From Leptoclinus maculatus (taxonomy: Eukaryota; Chordata; Actinopteri; Perciformes; Stichaeidae): a stretch of DNA of 64,000 nt. The stretch spans positions 8,671,120 through 8,735,119 of the forward strand of contig JAVDOI010000002.1 in NCBI GenBank assembly GCA_032191485.1, written 5' to 3'. Positions 23,802 to 35,450 of this stretch are shown here, piece by piece (positions within the stretch are counted from its first letter, which is position 1; every line of letters begins with the position of its first letter). The position numbers and the translations under genes are program-made. The notes below the pieces were generated by a model. It searched no databases and was not told the origin of the DNA. It saw only the letters and a list, made by a program, of their open reading frames with translations.

Positions 23802-24990
23802 GAGTCCAACTGTTATGCACATTGATTAAGCTAACAAGGTATTCAGTTATTAAAGCTGAGATTGTTTGCTTTGCATATATATCTGTTTTTTTTCAACAAC
23901 TCTGTCTGCTGCAAATTAAATGTCTAACAAGAAGGAGCACCTTTGGTAGATGCAACATTTTTAAATAACAACAGTGCTGCAACACAAAGCTGTGTATTCA
24001 ATCATTTTAAAAGAGGAACTCCACAAAGCTTAATAATTTAAAGTGTGTTTACAGGTCTTGGGGAGTATTACTGCATATGTGTGAAAAGCTGAATAAAGCC
24101 TTCTATGGCTCCCACTTGAGGCTACAAACAAGTGAGCTTACCAGACCTCTGTAGCACGCTCCTCATTGGGGCTACATTAGCCGCTATACCAGCACAGCAC
24201 ACAAAAATCCTCAGAAAAATTCAGTCTTCTGGGTGCAGGTCACTATTAAAGAAAAAGTCAGGTAGCCGTATTTGCCTCCATCATTCTTAGTCACTCTCAC
24301 ACTGTAACTGCCAAAAACAACAAAGTGCTTGATGAAGCATTTCAGCCTGCGCAAGAGAGCCAGAAATTTCCAATGGAGCCGCATCAGGATAAGAGGTTCA
24401 CTGAACGCCTCTTCACAACCTTGTCAGGCACTCTCCTCTGACAGGTTTTATGCTTAAAGAAAGCACTCCTGCTCAATTTCCCATCTTTTTCTAATGCGGG
24501 AAGTCGCGCTGAAGTGAAATCTCGGAGGGATAAGAACCGCCAATCCACTTCTCACTTCTATTGCTTGTGACCCATTTGGGGAGTTAATCCAGTTATATCT
24601 GTGGGGAACCACACTAAGAGCCTGCTTTCAGCCTCTGACATCGGTGATAGGGACCTCTTATGCCAGCTTGGTTGTTTTGGCCTTATTACAACAAGCAGGT
24701 GCTATAACCCTCACTCTGGTCCCCGGGATGTACATGCTCATACACCGTGTGTTGAGTGCAGCCTGAAGCATAGAGCATAGACAAGAAAATGAATTAAAGC
24801 CAATAAGTAAAAAGACTTGAACATACAAGGTGGATTCATTATTATATTATCTACAATAGAAACATCATTTTTTTGATCGACCTCCCCCCCATTTTGACAG
24901 TTGCACCATATATCATCCTGTATATAGCTAATATTCAGACATTATTGGATGTTTATAGTACTTTTACAGTAAAAGTATGTGGTAGACATG

Positions 24991-25010
24991 TCTCTCTCTC
25001 TCTCTCTCTC
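24991..25010. repeat. (TC)n microsatellite
   Basis: Ten TC units, 14 bases downstream of the small palindrome at 24959-24977. Confidence 0.9.
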
Positions 25011-26100
25011 ACGCCAGGAAATATCTGTTGAAATGAAACAAGCAACAGGTGGTGAATCCAATAGTAGGTGTTGTAATATTTTCCCTGATGAAAGTGATGG
25101 CGCTGTGAGGCGGTGTAAAGATTTACCCATCAGTGTGGCTGCAGAGCAGAAAAGCATTTGGTCCCAAGTCTTTAAAGACCCATTTCATTTTCCCCAAATG
25201 AAAATCTGACGCCACCTCGTCGCCTTTCTCCTCAGAGAACATGACAGAGAGAGAGATTAAAAAGTGAAATTTAAACATTCTCCTAGCGCGCAGTGATTGA
25301 GTGCAGCTTCCAGAAAAAAAAATGGACTCACCGATGTTTGATCTTCACGCCAGATGCATCGGTGGAAGTGCATGAACATCTTACATTCGGACCCAGAATT
25401 CAACTCACTGAGGAGTGTTAAGAGGAAAGATGGTGCCATTTTTGCAACACTTTCTGGACCACTTTAACAGCCGATAATCATTTACATTGGAAGTTAAATT
25501 GCAGTATTAAGTAGTATTAGTGGTAGATGGTGGAGAGGGTGTTCTATATTTATCCCGCTATTTCAACCACACCTAAACCACTAAATCCAAACCAGGGGGC
25601 ATTCAGTCAATCAATCCACCATTGATTTATTCCCCAAGAAGAGAAGTATACTGCTGTTTTTTAAGGCGAGCAGAAAAACAGCTTGAGTGAGTGCAATTTA
25701 CCAACGCGAACAGAAGAACGAAGGCACTTTACGTGCCTTGTTTCGAGGAAATTAAAGTTCAGAAACAGCCACGTGGTGACGGTCAGCAGCTCCAGATTAC
25801 ATTTCTCTCCCATGTTGTGTTTGAGCCGTGATTGTGGTTCGAGGTGTTTAAACGTGTGGAGTAATGAAGCCGACTGAGAGACGGATGCAAGCAGGTGGAC
25901 AGACAGAAGGAGCTTGCGGTAAATAGAGGGAGAAGGACAATGTCACGGTAAGTAATGAGCTTGGGGAGCTTTTCACATCCCTGATCCTTCCCAGTGTTTA
26001 GGGAGGTCAGTCACCCACCGGGCCGCAGGCTAATTGACTTTTAATTGGTGTCTGATCAAACACACATGCAGCCACGCCGATGTACACACAGACACGGGGC

Positions 26101-26113
26101 GGGGGGGGGGGGG
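26101..26113. repeat. poly-G run
   Basis: Thirteen consecutive G after ACGGGGC. Confidence 0.85.
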
Positions 26114-27486
26114 TGTAATGGGTTATCACAAAATATACCTTCACCATCAAGTGAGTGAGTTACTGTATTTGCATTCAACTCTTTTATGCATCTGAAGAGG
26201 TATCCACTTACACTCACAACATGGCCTGATCTATACTATAATAAATCCTCTCGAGAAGTAATACTTTTAACGACCATGCATCGTGCTCAGGGAGTGCCGG
26301 AGAACATATGAACTTTGTGCCTTTGTAACTGAATAACAGCTATCACTTCTCCTTGGGCTGTGAATTCAATGAAAACAGCCAATAGATGCCAATCGTGAGC
26401 GCAGAGCAAAGAGCAAAAAAACTCTTTTTTTTTTCCTGCAGGCTGTACTGCTTTCACCTCTGCTTCTGAAAGTTAGCACCCGCTATTCGAAGCCTATTCG
26501 AATCAGATTTGAACTGTAGATTATGGATTTTGTTACTAACCTGTCTTGGATGGGTCAAAATGAAATCTTGGTCACGACCTGCATTCGTCAAATTGTACGC
26601 TATCAACTTCAGGCCTCGTTATATTGTGAGGTTTCATTTGGAGGACTTGTTCTAAAATCAATACAAAAATCATTAGGACTTCCTCATGAGTACAAGATAG
26701 AAAACTAAAATTTGAACTTGCTGCTTCCCTCTACCATTCATGTCTCTGTTTCTCCCTGTTGAACTGTGGACTGGTCTGTAACGTTGAATGTGAGGATTGT
26801 CACGGCTTGCTGATCGCGCTAATGAAGCCCGCCTGTCCCACTGTATACGTGTGCCATCAATAGAGGATCAACAGCACCTCCCGTGTGAGCTCAGTGTCCC
26901 GTCACGCCTACTGAGGCCAGTCAGACAAAGTCAGACAAAGAGAGAAAGAGAAGTAGAAAGGAGATAACAAGAGAGTGACATACAGTGGAGAGATTGCAAT
27001 TAACATCCTTTGAAATTGGGGACACAATCCGCCCTGTAGAAGACATAATGGCTCCTATTAAAATGATTTGTGAGTAAAAAACACTCCTATAATAGGGAGA
27101 ATAAGAATAAGACAAGAGTTTAAAGCTCTTTTCTGTGCCTCCCACAGACCAAAATGAGGACTCGGTGGTTTGCACAGGAAGACGATATCGTCTAGTCTCT
27201 GTCACTGCCTGGTGTCTGCGTGGGCGTGGATGAATCGTCTGAGTCAGATGCGGTCTGATTGTACTCCGCTATGAGGTGAATGTCAGCCATAGTGGCCTCC
27301 CAGTGTGAGTGGTGCACCTGAGGAGTGTCATTAACATTTAACTCCGACAGGGATAAAAAATTGAAAATCTGCGGGGTGATTGATGATACCAAGCTAGCCG
27401 TGATGACTCAGTCGTGCTCGAACATTGTAGAGATAAATCTGGACTCGTTGTCCAACGGGCACATCCAGTGGCAGAGCAGCGAGGAG

Positions 27487-27505
27487 GGCAGCAGCAGCAG
27501 CAGCA
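27487..27505. repeat. (CAG)n short triplet repeat
   Basis: About six CAG/GCA units. There is no evidence of translation; the plus frame reads poly-Ser and the minus frame poly-Cys. Confidence 0.75.
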
Positions 27506-27623
27506 AATGTAAGGCAACATCATGCAGCTCCAAATTATTATCTGCTGCGCCACCAAGTCACGGTCAAAGAATTAATGTGCCGTCCACGGTCTGCAGCTTC
27601 ACAGCGCTTTTAATGTGAACGCA

Positions 27624-27636
27624 CCCCCCCCCCCCC
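27624..27636. repeat. poly-C run
   Basis: Thirteen consecutive C. Confidence 0.85.
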
Positions 27637-28129
27637 ACTGGGTGGATCCTCTCCTGCTGAATGACTCGAGGTCGAGATCAAACACATCACGGATTACTGT
27701 AACGGAGGTTATCCAAGGCATCATTTCCACTGGAGATCATCTCTCATCTACTGTGCGCTAAACAGCTAACTTTCAAGTAGTAAAAGTCCCGCTCAGCATC
27801 GACTCTCCAGGGGCATTTATACCCAAAATGTTGTTGATTGGTCCTAAAAATCTGTTTCATGCACTGCTAAATGCGAGTGGTTGTGTAGAAACCAAATAAT
27901 ACATATGCTACATAATACGATGTTTTGCTCCAAATTGCAGCAGTGAAGCATTACGTCCATGCTGAAGAGCTAATTTGTGCCTCTGACTTGCTTTTTCTCC
28001 AAATCAAATGTGTTTCATGGCAGTAGGAGCCGTCAGCATACCAAACTGGAGAACACACTCACATTAGTCTCTCAGGCCACATGCTGCCGTAACCAAACGA
28101 CTACTGAACCACTCAGAAGGTCTTTTCTT

Positions 28130-28348
28130 CAAGCAGCAGTCAGATCTTTTAGATTCATCATCTTTCTGATGTTAATTGTTTCTCATATGGCATTTTATGG
28201 TGTTATTTATTTGTTGTAATGTGTTTCTTGTCTGTTGTGCACTGAAACTATGTCTATTGTTGTCTGTTTGAGCTGATTTTGTGCCAAATGAGTTTCCCCA
28301 CTGGGGATTAAATCAAGTTTTTTTCTAATCTAATCTAACCCTAACCCT
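28130..28348 (+). mobile_element. LINE-type 3' end with TCTAA tail
   Basis: It reads 'TTTGTGCCAAATGAGTTTCC', then 'CCACTGGGGATTAAATCAAG', then TTTTTTTCTAATCTAATCTAACCC. The 'tttcccc-ngggg-at-aa' box followed by a pentamer tail equals the minus-strand copy at 7277-7400. The two CCCTAA-like units belong to this tail and are not a telomeric block. The 5' part is eroded. Confidence 0.62.
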
Positions 28349-31274
28349 GAGATTTGAGAACAATTGCATCTAAGAATTGTAATTACAGGTATCTTTAAGG
28401 AATGAAAGTACTGAACAATAAACACCACATGTATGAATACTAGTATCAATTACACATTTCCAAATTGCATTCAAAAGCCTTTCATCAGGGAAAATGTTTC
28501 TCATACTGCGAATCCTGCGCAGGTAACCCTGGAGCGATGCCAGATTCATCAGAGAAACAAGTATTTTCTAAATCTCCACATTTATGTGCAAAAAAGCTAT
28601 TTTCTGGCATCAAACTAGTTATTCCACAAGGTGAGCTAGGGATTGAGACAGGGGGGGACGTGATACACTCAGGAGGGGGGGGGGGGGGGGGGGGGGGAGT
28701 GAGGAGGAAAAGTGTCTCGGTGTGAGGTCTTTTAAGGAGCAAGTAAAAGTCCTCCGGGGGAGTTGTCGAAAAATGTGCAACAAAGCCAGAGCTGGAAATG
28801 TGCAATATTCAACGTCCGACGTGAAAAAGCGCTACAGGGGCCAGCGCAGGGTAAACACAGGAGGAGCCTGGTGTGAGGAAATAGGTCTTTCTCAATCCCC
28901 AGCAGCAATAAAATGGCAGCCTCCTATCTTTTTAGATAGCCGCCATGGCTCCCAAAGGATATGAATCCTTTGAATGGCCCATTAAATCATTAAAACAACC
29001 TCCCATTCAGAGACCACTGCTGCATAAGTTATTATCTACACACGCTCTCACTCAACACAAAACCTCTCTCACAGGAACACTCAAAACGCAAAACAAAAAA
29101 AAAATATGAAAAGATAAAAGGGGCGAAGTGGTCCAAAGTTACCAAACACACTAAAAATTTAACACGAAATTCCAAATTCAGATTAAACCATATTGCCTCG
29201 TTCTTGCAGCATTTCTTTGAACAAGCGATTGACGAAAGCCATCTTTTGATTTTACAGAAACAGAAGCCAGACTGCAGAAGAGCAGCTGTGAACGTCACCT
29301 CCTTGATTTGACGACACCCTGTCAAAGGGGGAAAATGACTGCCAGTAACAACTCTACTCTACTGCGTCTATATACTGGATCAACCCGAGGCTTGTGCATT
29401 CCTGTGTGCATTTTCCACAAGCAGATGGATGGTCAAAGCCAAAGCTACAGCATTTTGTTGTTTTGCTTTGTCCTCTAGCCTCACATCTGTTCATTTTATC
29501 CCTGAGCTTATTACATTTCTGTTTAGATTCGGTGCCAACGTTTTACAGTGGAAGTGGGGGTTGTATATATCTTTTGTTACCACTACACTAAACTGCATTA
29601 TAGATGGTGAAGTGCTACAACTTGTGGTTTTAAGCAGTCTTATCATTAAGTCACAGAGTGTAGATTGTATATTTTAACAGAGGAACATGTAACCTAATGT
29701 AGTCCATGTTGCTTTTCTTTTTGGCACACGCTCCTCCTCCGCCACCGCTTCCCTCCTCTTTGCTTGCTTGTCACTCGCGCTGTGTACAAAGTCACAGAAA
29801 TAAATGATAAATAAAATATATCCTTTCCCTCCTCAAACGCCTATGAATGTGTGTGCCTATTTCTCCAGCGTCTGGGTGTCTGAGCCTTTTTCTCTACAAA
29901 CGATTCAGCCTGCCTCGCCGCACAGCCCAGCAGTCACAAATTGTTCTTCAAATTGCGGGTGACAGCAGTCTGTCGGCCGCCGGCGACTGGCAACAGTGTT
30001 CTTCATCCTTCTAACATTAGGACAACATGAGGGCTAACAATGTACTGGGCATAAAGGAGAGCTCAAACATTTTCATTTGGGATTCGGATCAGAAATTAAG
30101 CTTCCATGAGACCTTTGAAGCCTTTTGTTTTAACAAAGCAAGAGACAAGACGATTCAAATTCTCATTCGAAGATTTAGTACTAACGCGCTTTTATGTAAG
30201 TATTTATGTAAATATTGTGGAGAAAATACTTGACCTCCACATACAGAATGTGGTCGAAAACACCAAATAACCTCTTTTCAGTGATCTGCAGCATGTGTTG
30301 TTCAGAGTGTTTCCGGGCTAAACCCAGAGGGTCGGACTCACAGTTTGAACTGCAGCTCCGAGGACACAGTGTCAAGCAGCTCAGTCCTTCTAACAGCAAA
30401 ACTCTGCTTGATACCCCTTGCTGCTTGGGGCGACTGTCAATGCTGTTATCCACTCCTCCACTGTCCTCCTCGCTACATGCTGCATCCCTCCTCTTCTCTT
30501 TTGTTTGGAAGGATTTAAATAAAAAGGTTTATGGGTTTGAGAACTCAGTCCGATTTTTTGAAAAGTATAACAATTTTGAATAAGAAACAACAGAAGATGT
30601 AAAGCCGAGGAAGCTGAGAGCAGCTCAGTATCACAGTTGACTCAACAAGCACGTACATAAACATACAGCCACACATTTGCATAATTCATCCGGGGGTTTA
30701 TGTATAAAGGGCTTTGGTATGCTGAGAGTACCACTTCAGAAAACACAAGTGAATAAGGAAAAGTTTTGCAAGATTTGGACTATCATAACACAATAAAGGT
30801 TTTTTGCGGGACACAGTGAATTGATTAACAAACTAGTAGAGTAACAACAAGATCTCACGGCAACTCACCACATGCCGGCGCTTGGTCGGGACCCTTAGCG
30901 TAAGTAAAACATAACATGAGTATGGAATACATGTAACTTCAAATAACTCAACGAAACGATTTTGGTAAAATGCGTTTTCGTGATTTTTGATGTCCTGGGA
31001 ATGAGAACGGGCTGCTCGTCAACGATAGCACACGTACAGCCAATATCTGAACGCATTTATAATGTTAAAACTACCCGTAACATTTTCAAACATCGTGATC
31101 AACACATCAGATGTACGTGTCACCCGAATATTTCTGTTCTGTACAACTCACCACATGTATCTGTATTGAAAAATGGTGAAGATATTATCATACTGTTAAG
31201 AATATATTTTCAAAATAACAATTTTCTAGGCTCATAGCGATGAACCTACAGAGAATTATCACCTGAATCTGCAG
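28349..31274. other. intronic sequence, no gene seen
   Basis: It contains the long G run at 28675-28697. Overlapping frames around 28465-28964 and 30181-30590 have no recognisable product. The piece at 28880-29010 has no detectable repeat and a few ATTA motifs, but no further evidence of function. Confidence 0.4.
28675..28697. repeat. 23-base poly-G run
   Basis: The longest homopolymer in the window. It could fold as a G-quadruplex on the plus strand. Its length may be affected by sequencing error. Confidence 0.85.
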
Positions 31275-31520
31275 CTTCCCTCGGCTATATGGAGCTTTTA
31301 AAGGGAGTTTAAGCATTTGTGGTTTAGCTGTCAGGCTTGTGGTTCTCTTTCACCGCTACCGTGTTGTTTTCAGCCACAGCAGGCAGCTGTTTTCAGTGTA
31401 CAAGCTCTAAAACCAGACTGTGCACCACCTGCTCAGCATAGTAAGGGACTAGCTGGTCAACATAGCGCTGCATTTAGCAGCAAAAGATACATGTCTTTGC
31501 TTGTTCAGCTGTAAAGCTGC
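31275..31520 (+). repeat. interspersed repeat family A, copy 2
   Basis: It shares 'GCAGGCAGCTGTTTTCAG', then 'GTACAAGCTCTAAAA', 'ACTAGCTGGTCAACATAG' and 'GCATTTAGCAGCAAAAGA' with the copies at 9050-9445 and 57030-57310, in the same orientation. Confidence 0.68.
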
Positions 31521-33034
31521 AGAAGAACAAACTTAGCTTAACTTAAAGTAACTTTGGGATTCTTTTAGGAGTGCATTTCAGTCAGTAGCCACTAGCCTGT
31601 GCATTTACCTGGACATGAAGATGAATGCACTCTGTTAAACATGGTAACATTAGATCTTGCTAACATGCTGTGTTGTGCTCTATGCTAGCCTGCGGTAGGC
31701 ACTGCATTCATGACAAAGTCCTTTTCACCTTTAGGGTTGATTGAGGCTTCATTTTTATTTGCATTTACCTCACAAAAGTGGTCCAGATTTGGATTATTAT
31801 CAGCAAGAAAACTGTGGCGAGAAGAATCATTTTAGTTTGGTTTCTTTGCAAGAAATATTTTTGGGATTTGATAGAGATGGACTGACAACTAGCCTTCACC
31901 AGCGCCATGATACAGCAACATTTGATTTTTCTTGGTCAAGGTAAAGTATGTAACTATTGAATTCTTCCTGCCTGGACTGCAGCAATACATTTGAGTAAAA
32001 CCAACAAAGAATATCTAACCTGAGAGGAGCTTTGAGACACACGGTCATCCACAAGTTCACTTTCACTCACTTTTATGTCGATTTTGCTCTTCGTCTTTCA
32101 TTTGATCTGTCCCCGTTCTCTTTCCCGTAAGACTCACTTTTACCTTATCTCGCCACATTCCCTGCCACATCTGTCTGGGCCCCGTGTCCCTTCCATCTCA
32201 TCTCAATGTTTGCTCCAACAACTGGAAAACACTCTCGGAGATGGCTTGTTGATACAAAGTTTGGAGAAATGGGAAAAATGGGGATGACAAGCGAGCGATG
32301 ATGCCTCGGTGTTGAGGGAGGAGAGTGCAAAGACTGAGACGAGCAGCTGACGGAAAAGTGATGGAAAAGTCACGTTAATACCTGAGTGAATTCTGAATAA
32401 GAAACCCTGGCAGAGGGATGAAGGGAAGCGGAGCTAAATATAGACCCAAGGATAAGATACGTCCCGTGACAATGAGTCAAATTAAAAGTATGGAATGACA
32501 GAGGGAGGGAATATTCAGGAGGAGAACAGTGCGAGTCAGAATGTATAAATAAATGCATGACTCTTTCAGCATGAAACAAGTCTTACGGCCATTCGATGCA
32601 GTCCTCATTAAGTACCTAATTGATTTTCTCTCAAGCACAAAGTCATGGGCTAACCTGATCATTTACCACATGGAACTACTTTAACCTCAGCAATCTGCAT
32701 GTGGCTTAAACATGAAAGGTAATTAAAGGTAATCGTCTGTGGTATGAATACACAGTGGGGCGAAAGCCTGGAGGGCGATGGGTCTATAACAGCTCCTTTT
32801 TCTCTCTTTGCTCTGCCGCGAGGTAAACAAACTGAAGACGTGAAGCCGTCACCGCGATCCCAAACCTCGCACGAATTCCATCTTCTACCAAGGAATAAAA
32901 ATATGGCAGAGTAAAGGGACAAAACATTGTTTTCAGTCACCTTGAAAGTCTCTGTGTTTCCAATAATCAAAAACCCAAGTTTAATAATTGAGATGAGTAA
33001 CAACAAGATCAGCATGTGTTGCTGTAAAACTCTT

Positions 33035-33048
33035 CCCCCCCCCCCCCC
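33035..33048. repeat. poly-C run
   Basis: Fourteen consecutive C followed by AG; in the plus direction it mimics a polypyrimidine tract with a 3' splice site, but the gene here is on the other strand. Confidence 0.85.
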
Positions 33049-34162
33049 AGGAATGAAACATTTATCAGCGGGAAAAGAGAAGAAGACATTTTAAATGTTG
33101 GCAGAGACATTTCAGAAGACACAAGAAGTGAGATACCTCACCGAGAGTCACTGTTCTGTACCTGTGTCACGTTTTGAGACGAGCAGCAGGTCCTGAGTCT
33201 ATTAACTCCAACGGGAGCAGTGAACACGAACACGGATTATGACCGATTCTGTTGCTCCACAGTCACCAAAGCAAATATTGGACCCATTTTTCACGAGCCA
33301 ACATATCTTCTGAACATTCGGACACTAAAATTACATTTTTCAGACGGACAAACAGTCGTAAGAATCATTTGAGTTGCTTTTAATGGTTTTGGATGACTTT
33401 CAACAACTGCTGCTCATATGGGTCATTTTTAATGTCCGTGTCTAAGCACATACTTTATTTTATTGTTTAGTTTGGAAGAGTTGTTGTAAAAACAAAATAT
33501 TACATGTACTTTATTTTCCCATTTTCCCATTTTAATTATGAAAAATATTCACAATTCACGCTACTGAAAAATACTCGTATACTTGTTCTCAAGTGTCCTT
33601 CACTTCACTTCATCACACCTCCAATAGGAAAGCTGCATTCAAACAGTCAAACCTTTTTTTAGCACTTATTCTCTCACAGCCTTTCATCTTCCCTTTTATC
33701 TGTCCAATTTAATTAGAAGTCTGTCGTCTCCCGTGCTCCTTTCTGCCTCGCCTCTTTCATCTCCTGTCCAACACAGATCAATTCTTCATGGCCCACATCC
33801 CCGGTGATGCTGTCAGCCTTTCTAAGAGATGCGGAGGAATAGTGAGCCACCGCAAAGTTCACACATCCCAAAACACCACAGGAACTTGTAAAAAAACAGA
33901 GTGATCGATCAGTCCCCGGGAATGTTGTGTTTTTAAAACTCTCTGGTCTTTCATGTTTTTTTTCCTCCCTGTGACGCAGTTGCACCTTAGGAGAGAGGAA
34001 AGGCTGTGCTTTAAAATCACCATGTTGCCTGTGGCAAATGATTTCATTTAGATATTTTTTGCTTTTTGATGTGTGTTCTTCGTGTTATTTGTTCTTTTTT
34101 ACACTGATGTTTTTTTCAGTTTCAACTTGTTGGCACTGTTTTGGCACGGAGGGGAAGGCTGT

Positions 34163-34175
34163 GGGGGGGGGGGGG
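34163..34175. repeat. poly-G run
   Basis: Thirteen G followed by CGGGC, in a purine-rich stretch reaching to about 34320. Confidence 0.82.
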
Positions 34176-34682
34176 CGGGCATAAAGGACTCCGGCATAGA
34201 AGTGGACGATCAGCGGGAAGGGGGAGGGGTCGGACCGGGGAAATAAATGAAAATGAGTCCAAGAGAGAAAGAATAGAAAACCCAGAAAAGAGCAAGCAGG
34301 AGATTAACAGCAAGAGGAAAATTCAAATCATTAATGCACGATGTGAATAATATGAATGTTATCCCCCCCCACTCCCCCCGCGAGATAATTGAATCCATTT
34401 GTTGGATTTGTATTGTTAAATGTGATTTGAATTTGTGTGATTCATGAGCGGAGGAATTCCACAGGTGATTAACTATCGGCACACAGAGTGAAGAAGTGTC
34501 GGTTTCAGCCATTAGATGAACAATTATCCAGGGCACATTCATGGTGTCACAGCAGTCTGCATTGCAGCGCAGGGTCTAACAACTCAGCCGCGGAGGAGAC
34601 ATTGTATAATTGCGGTAATCCTTACATCGCTTCCCTGAATTAAACGTAATGTGATTTGATGAAAACCACCGTGTTTCATCAT

Positions 34683-34800
34683 AAGATAAGATAAGAACTG
34701 TACAAAGTAGGAAGAGTGCAAATAGAGAAGTCTAAGATAACAGTGACAATGACAGAAACTAGTACGGATAATAAAATACAAACAGGTTCGGAATCATTCA
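34683..34800 (-). mobile_element. possible LINE-type 3' end, minus orientation
   Basis: ATAAGATAAGATAAGAACTG followed by 'AGTGCAAATAGAGAAGTCTAA' resembles the antisense of the common fish LINE ending with a (TTATC)n tail. The diagnostic 'tttcccc' box is missing, so the call is tentative. Confidence 0.4.
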
Positions 34801-35190
34801 AGGTGGGTTAGATATACATCTTTACCGTTTATATTCTAACATATTGCACACTGTATTTCGAAAATCCACATGCAGATGGATGCTCAGCGTGAATGCTTTG
34901 TACACGTAGTCGTGCTCGCAAAGTGGTTCCCAATTAAATCCTTCCTTCCCTTGTGAGATTGCATTATAAACAGTCTGCTCCATCCAGCATCCACAGAGAG
35001 GACAGCAAAGCGCTGGTATCTATTCATTGATTGTCTCTATCTGTGTTGGAGCCAGCTGCTGAGCTGCGGCTCCAGCTGGAGGGGACGTCGCGAAAAGGCT
35101 TAACAGTGGAAAAGCACAGGCAAGCAAGCAGCCAACCAAAGGAGTAAGTGACCCTGAGAGGCGTGGGGAGAATCGAGTGTGTGAACTGTA

Positions 35191-35208
35191 AGTGTGTGTG
35201 TGTGTGTG
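35191..35208. repeat. (GT)n microsatellite
   Basis: Nine GT units. Confidence 0.82.
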
Positions 35209-35340
35209 AGAGGGTGGAGAGCTGGCTGCTATGCTGGATTAACATCTGACACCCATCACCTTCAGATCCTCCGTCAAAAAATGGGGGCCTCCAGCTGAAG
35301 CAGAAATGGCCATGACATAAGGTCCAGCCGTCATCGACGT

Positions 35341-35360
35341 CAACACACACACACACACAT
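35341..35360. repeat. (CA)n microsatellite
   Basis: About nine CA units, opposite in phase to the GT tracts on either side. Confidence 0.82.
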
Positions 35361-35430
35361 GGAAAGGGATGACAAGAAACCCTGAGGGCCCAAAGTGCCA
35401 TTCACTACCCTCCACACTGTGACAGCAGTA

Positions 35431-35450
35431 CGTGTGTGTGTGTGTGTGTA
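35431..35450. repeat. (GT)n microsatellite
   Basis: About ten GT units. Confidence 0.85.

Larger units (their letters stand above)
22353..28129. other. intronic sequence with simple repeats, no gene seen
   Basis: It contains the microsatellites and homopolymers listed separately. Coding-like frames at 27192-27618 overlap on both strands and centre on a CAG run; none resembles a known protein. The stretch 22850-23000 and 24480-24620 is repeat-free and could be constrained, but nothing in the bases alone proves it. Confidence 0.4.
31521..34682. other. intronic sequence, no gene seen
   Basis: It holds G and C homopolymers (33035-33048, 34163-34175). The 31600-31730 piece has 'TTAACATGGTAAC' and 'TGCTAACATGCTG' phrases like those of other decayed fish repeats. 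No exon was recognised. Confidence 0.4.

Noticed and set aside
27192..27618. Overlapping frames around a CAG run as an exon with poly-Ser or poly-Cys
   Set aside because: Frames exist on both strands with no homology; the tract is a short triplet repeat and no splice sites stand out.
28326..28348. CCCTAA-like units that look telomeric
   Set aside because: Only two units, continuous with the TCTAA tail of a LINE-type 3' end; not an interstitial telomere.
33035..33050. C run followed by AG as a plus-strand 3' splice site
   Set aside because: No plus-strand exon follows; it is one of several homopolymers.
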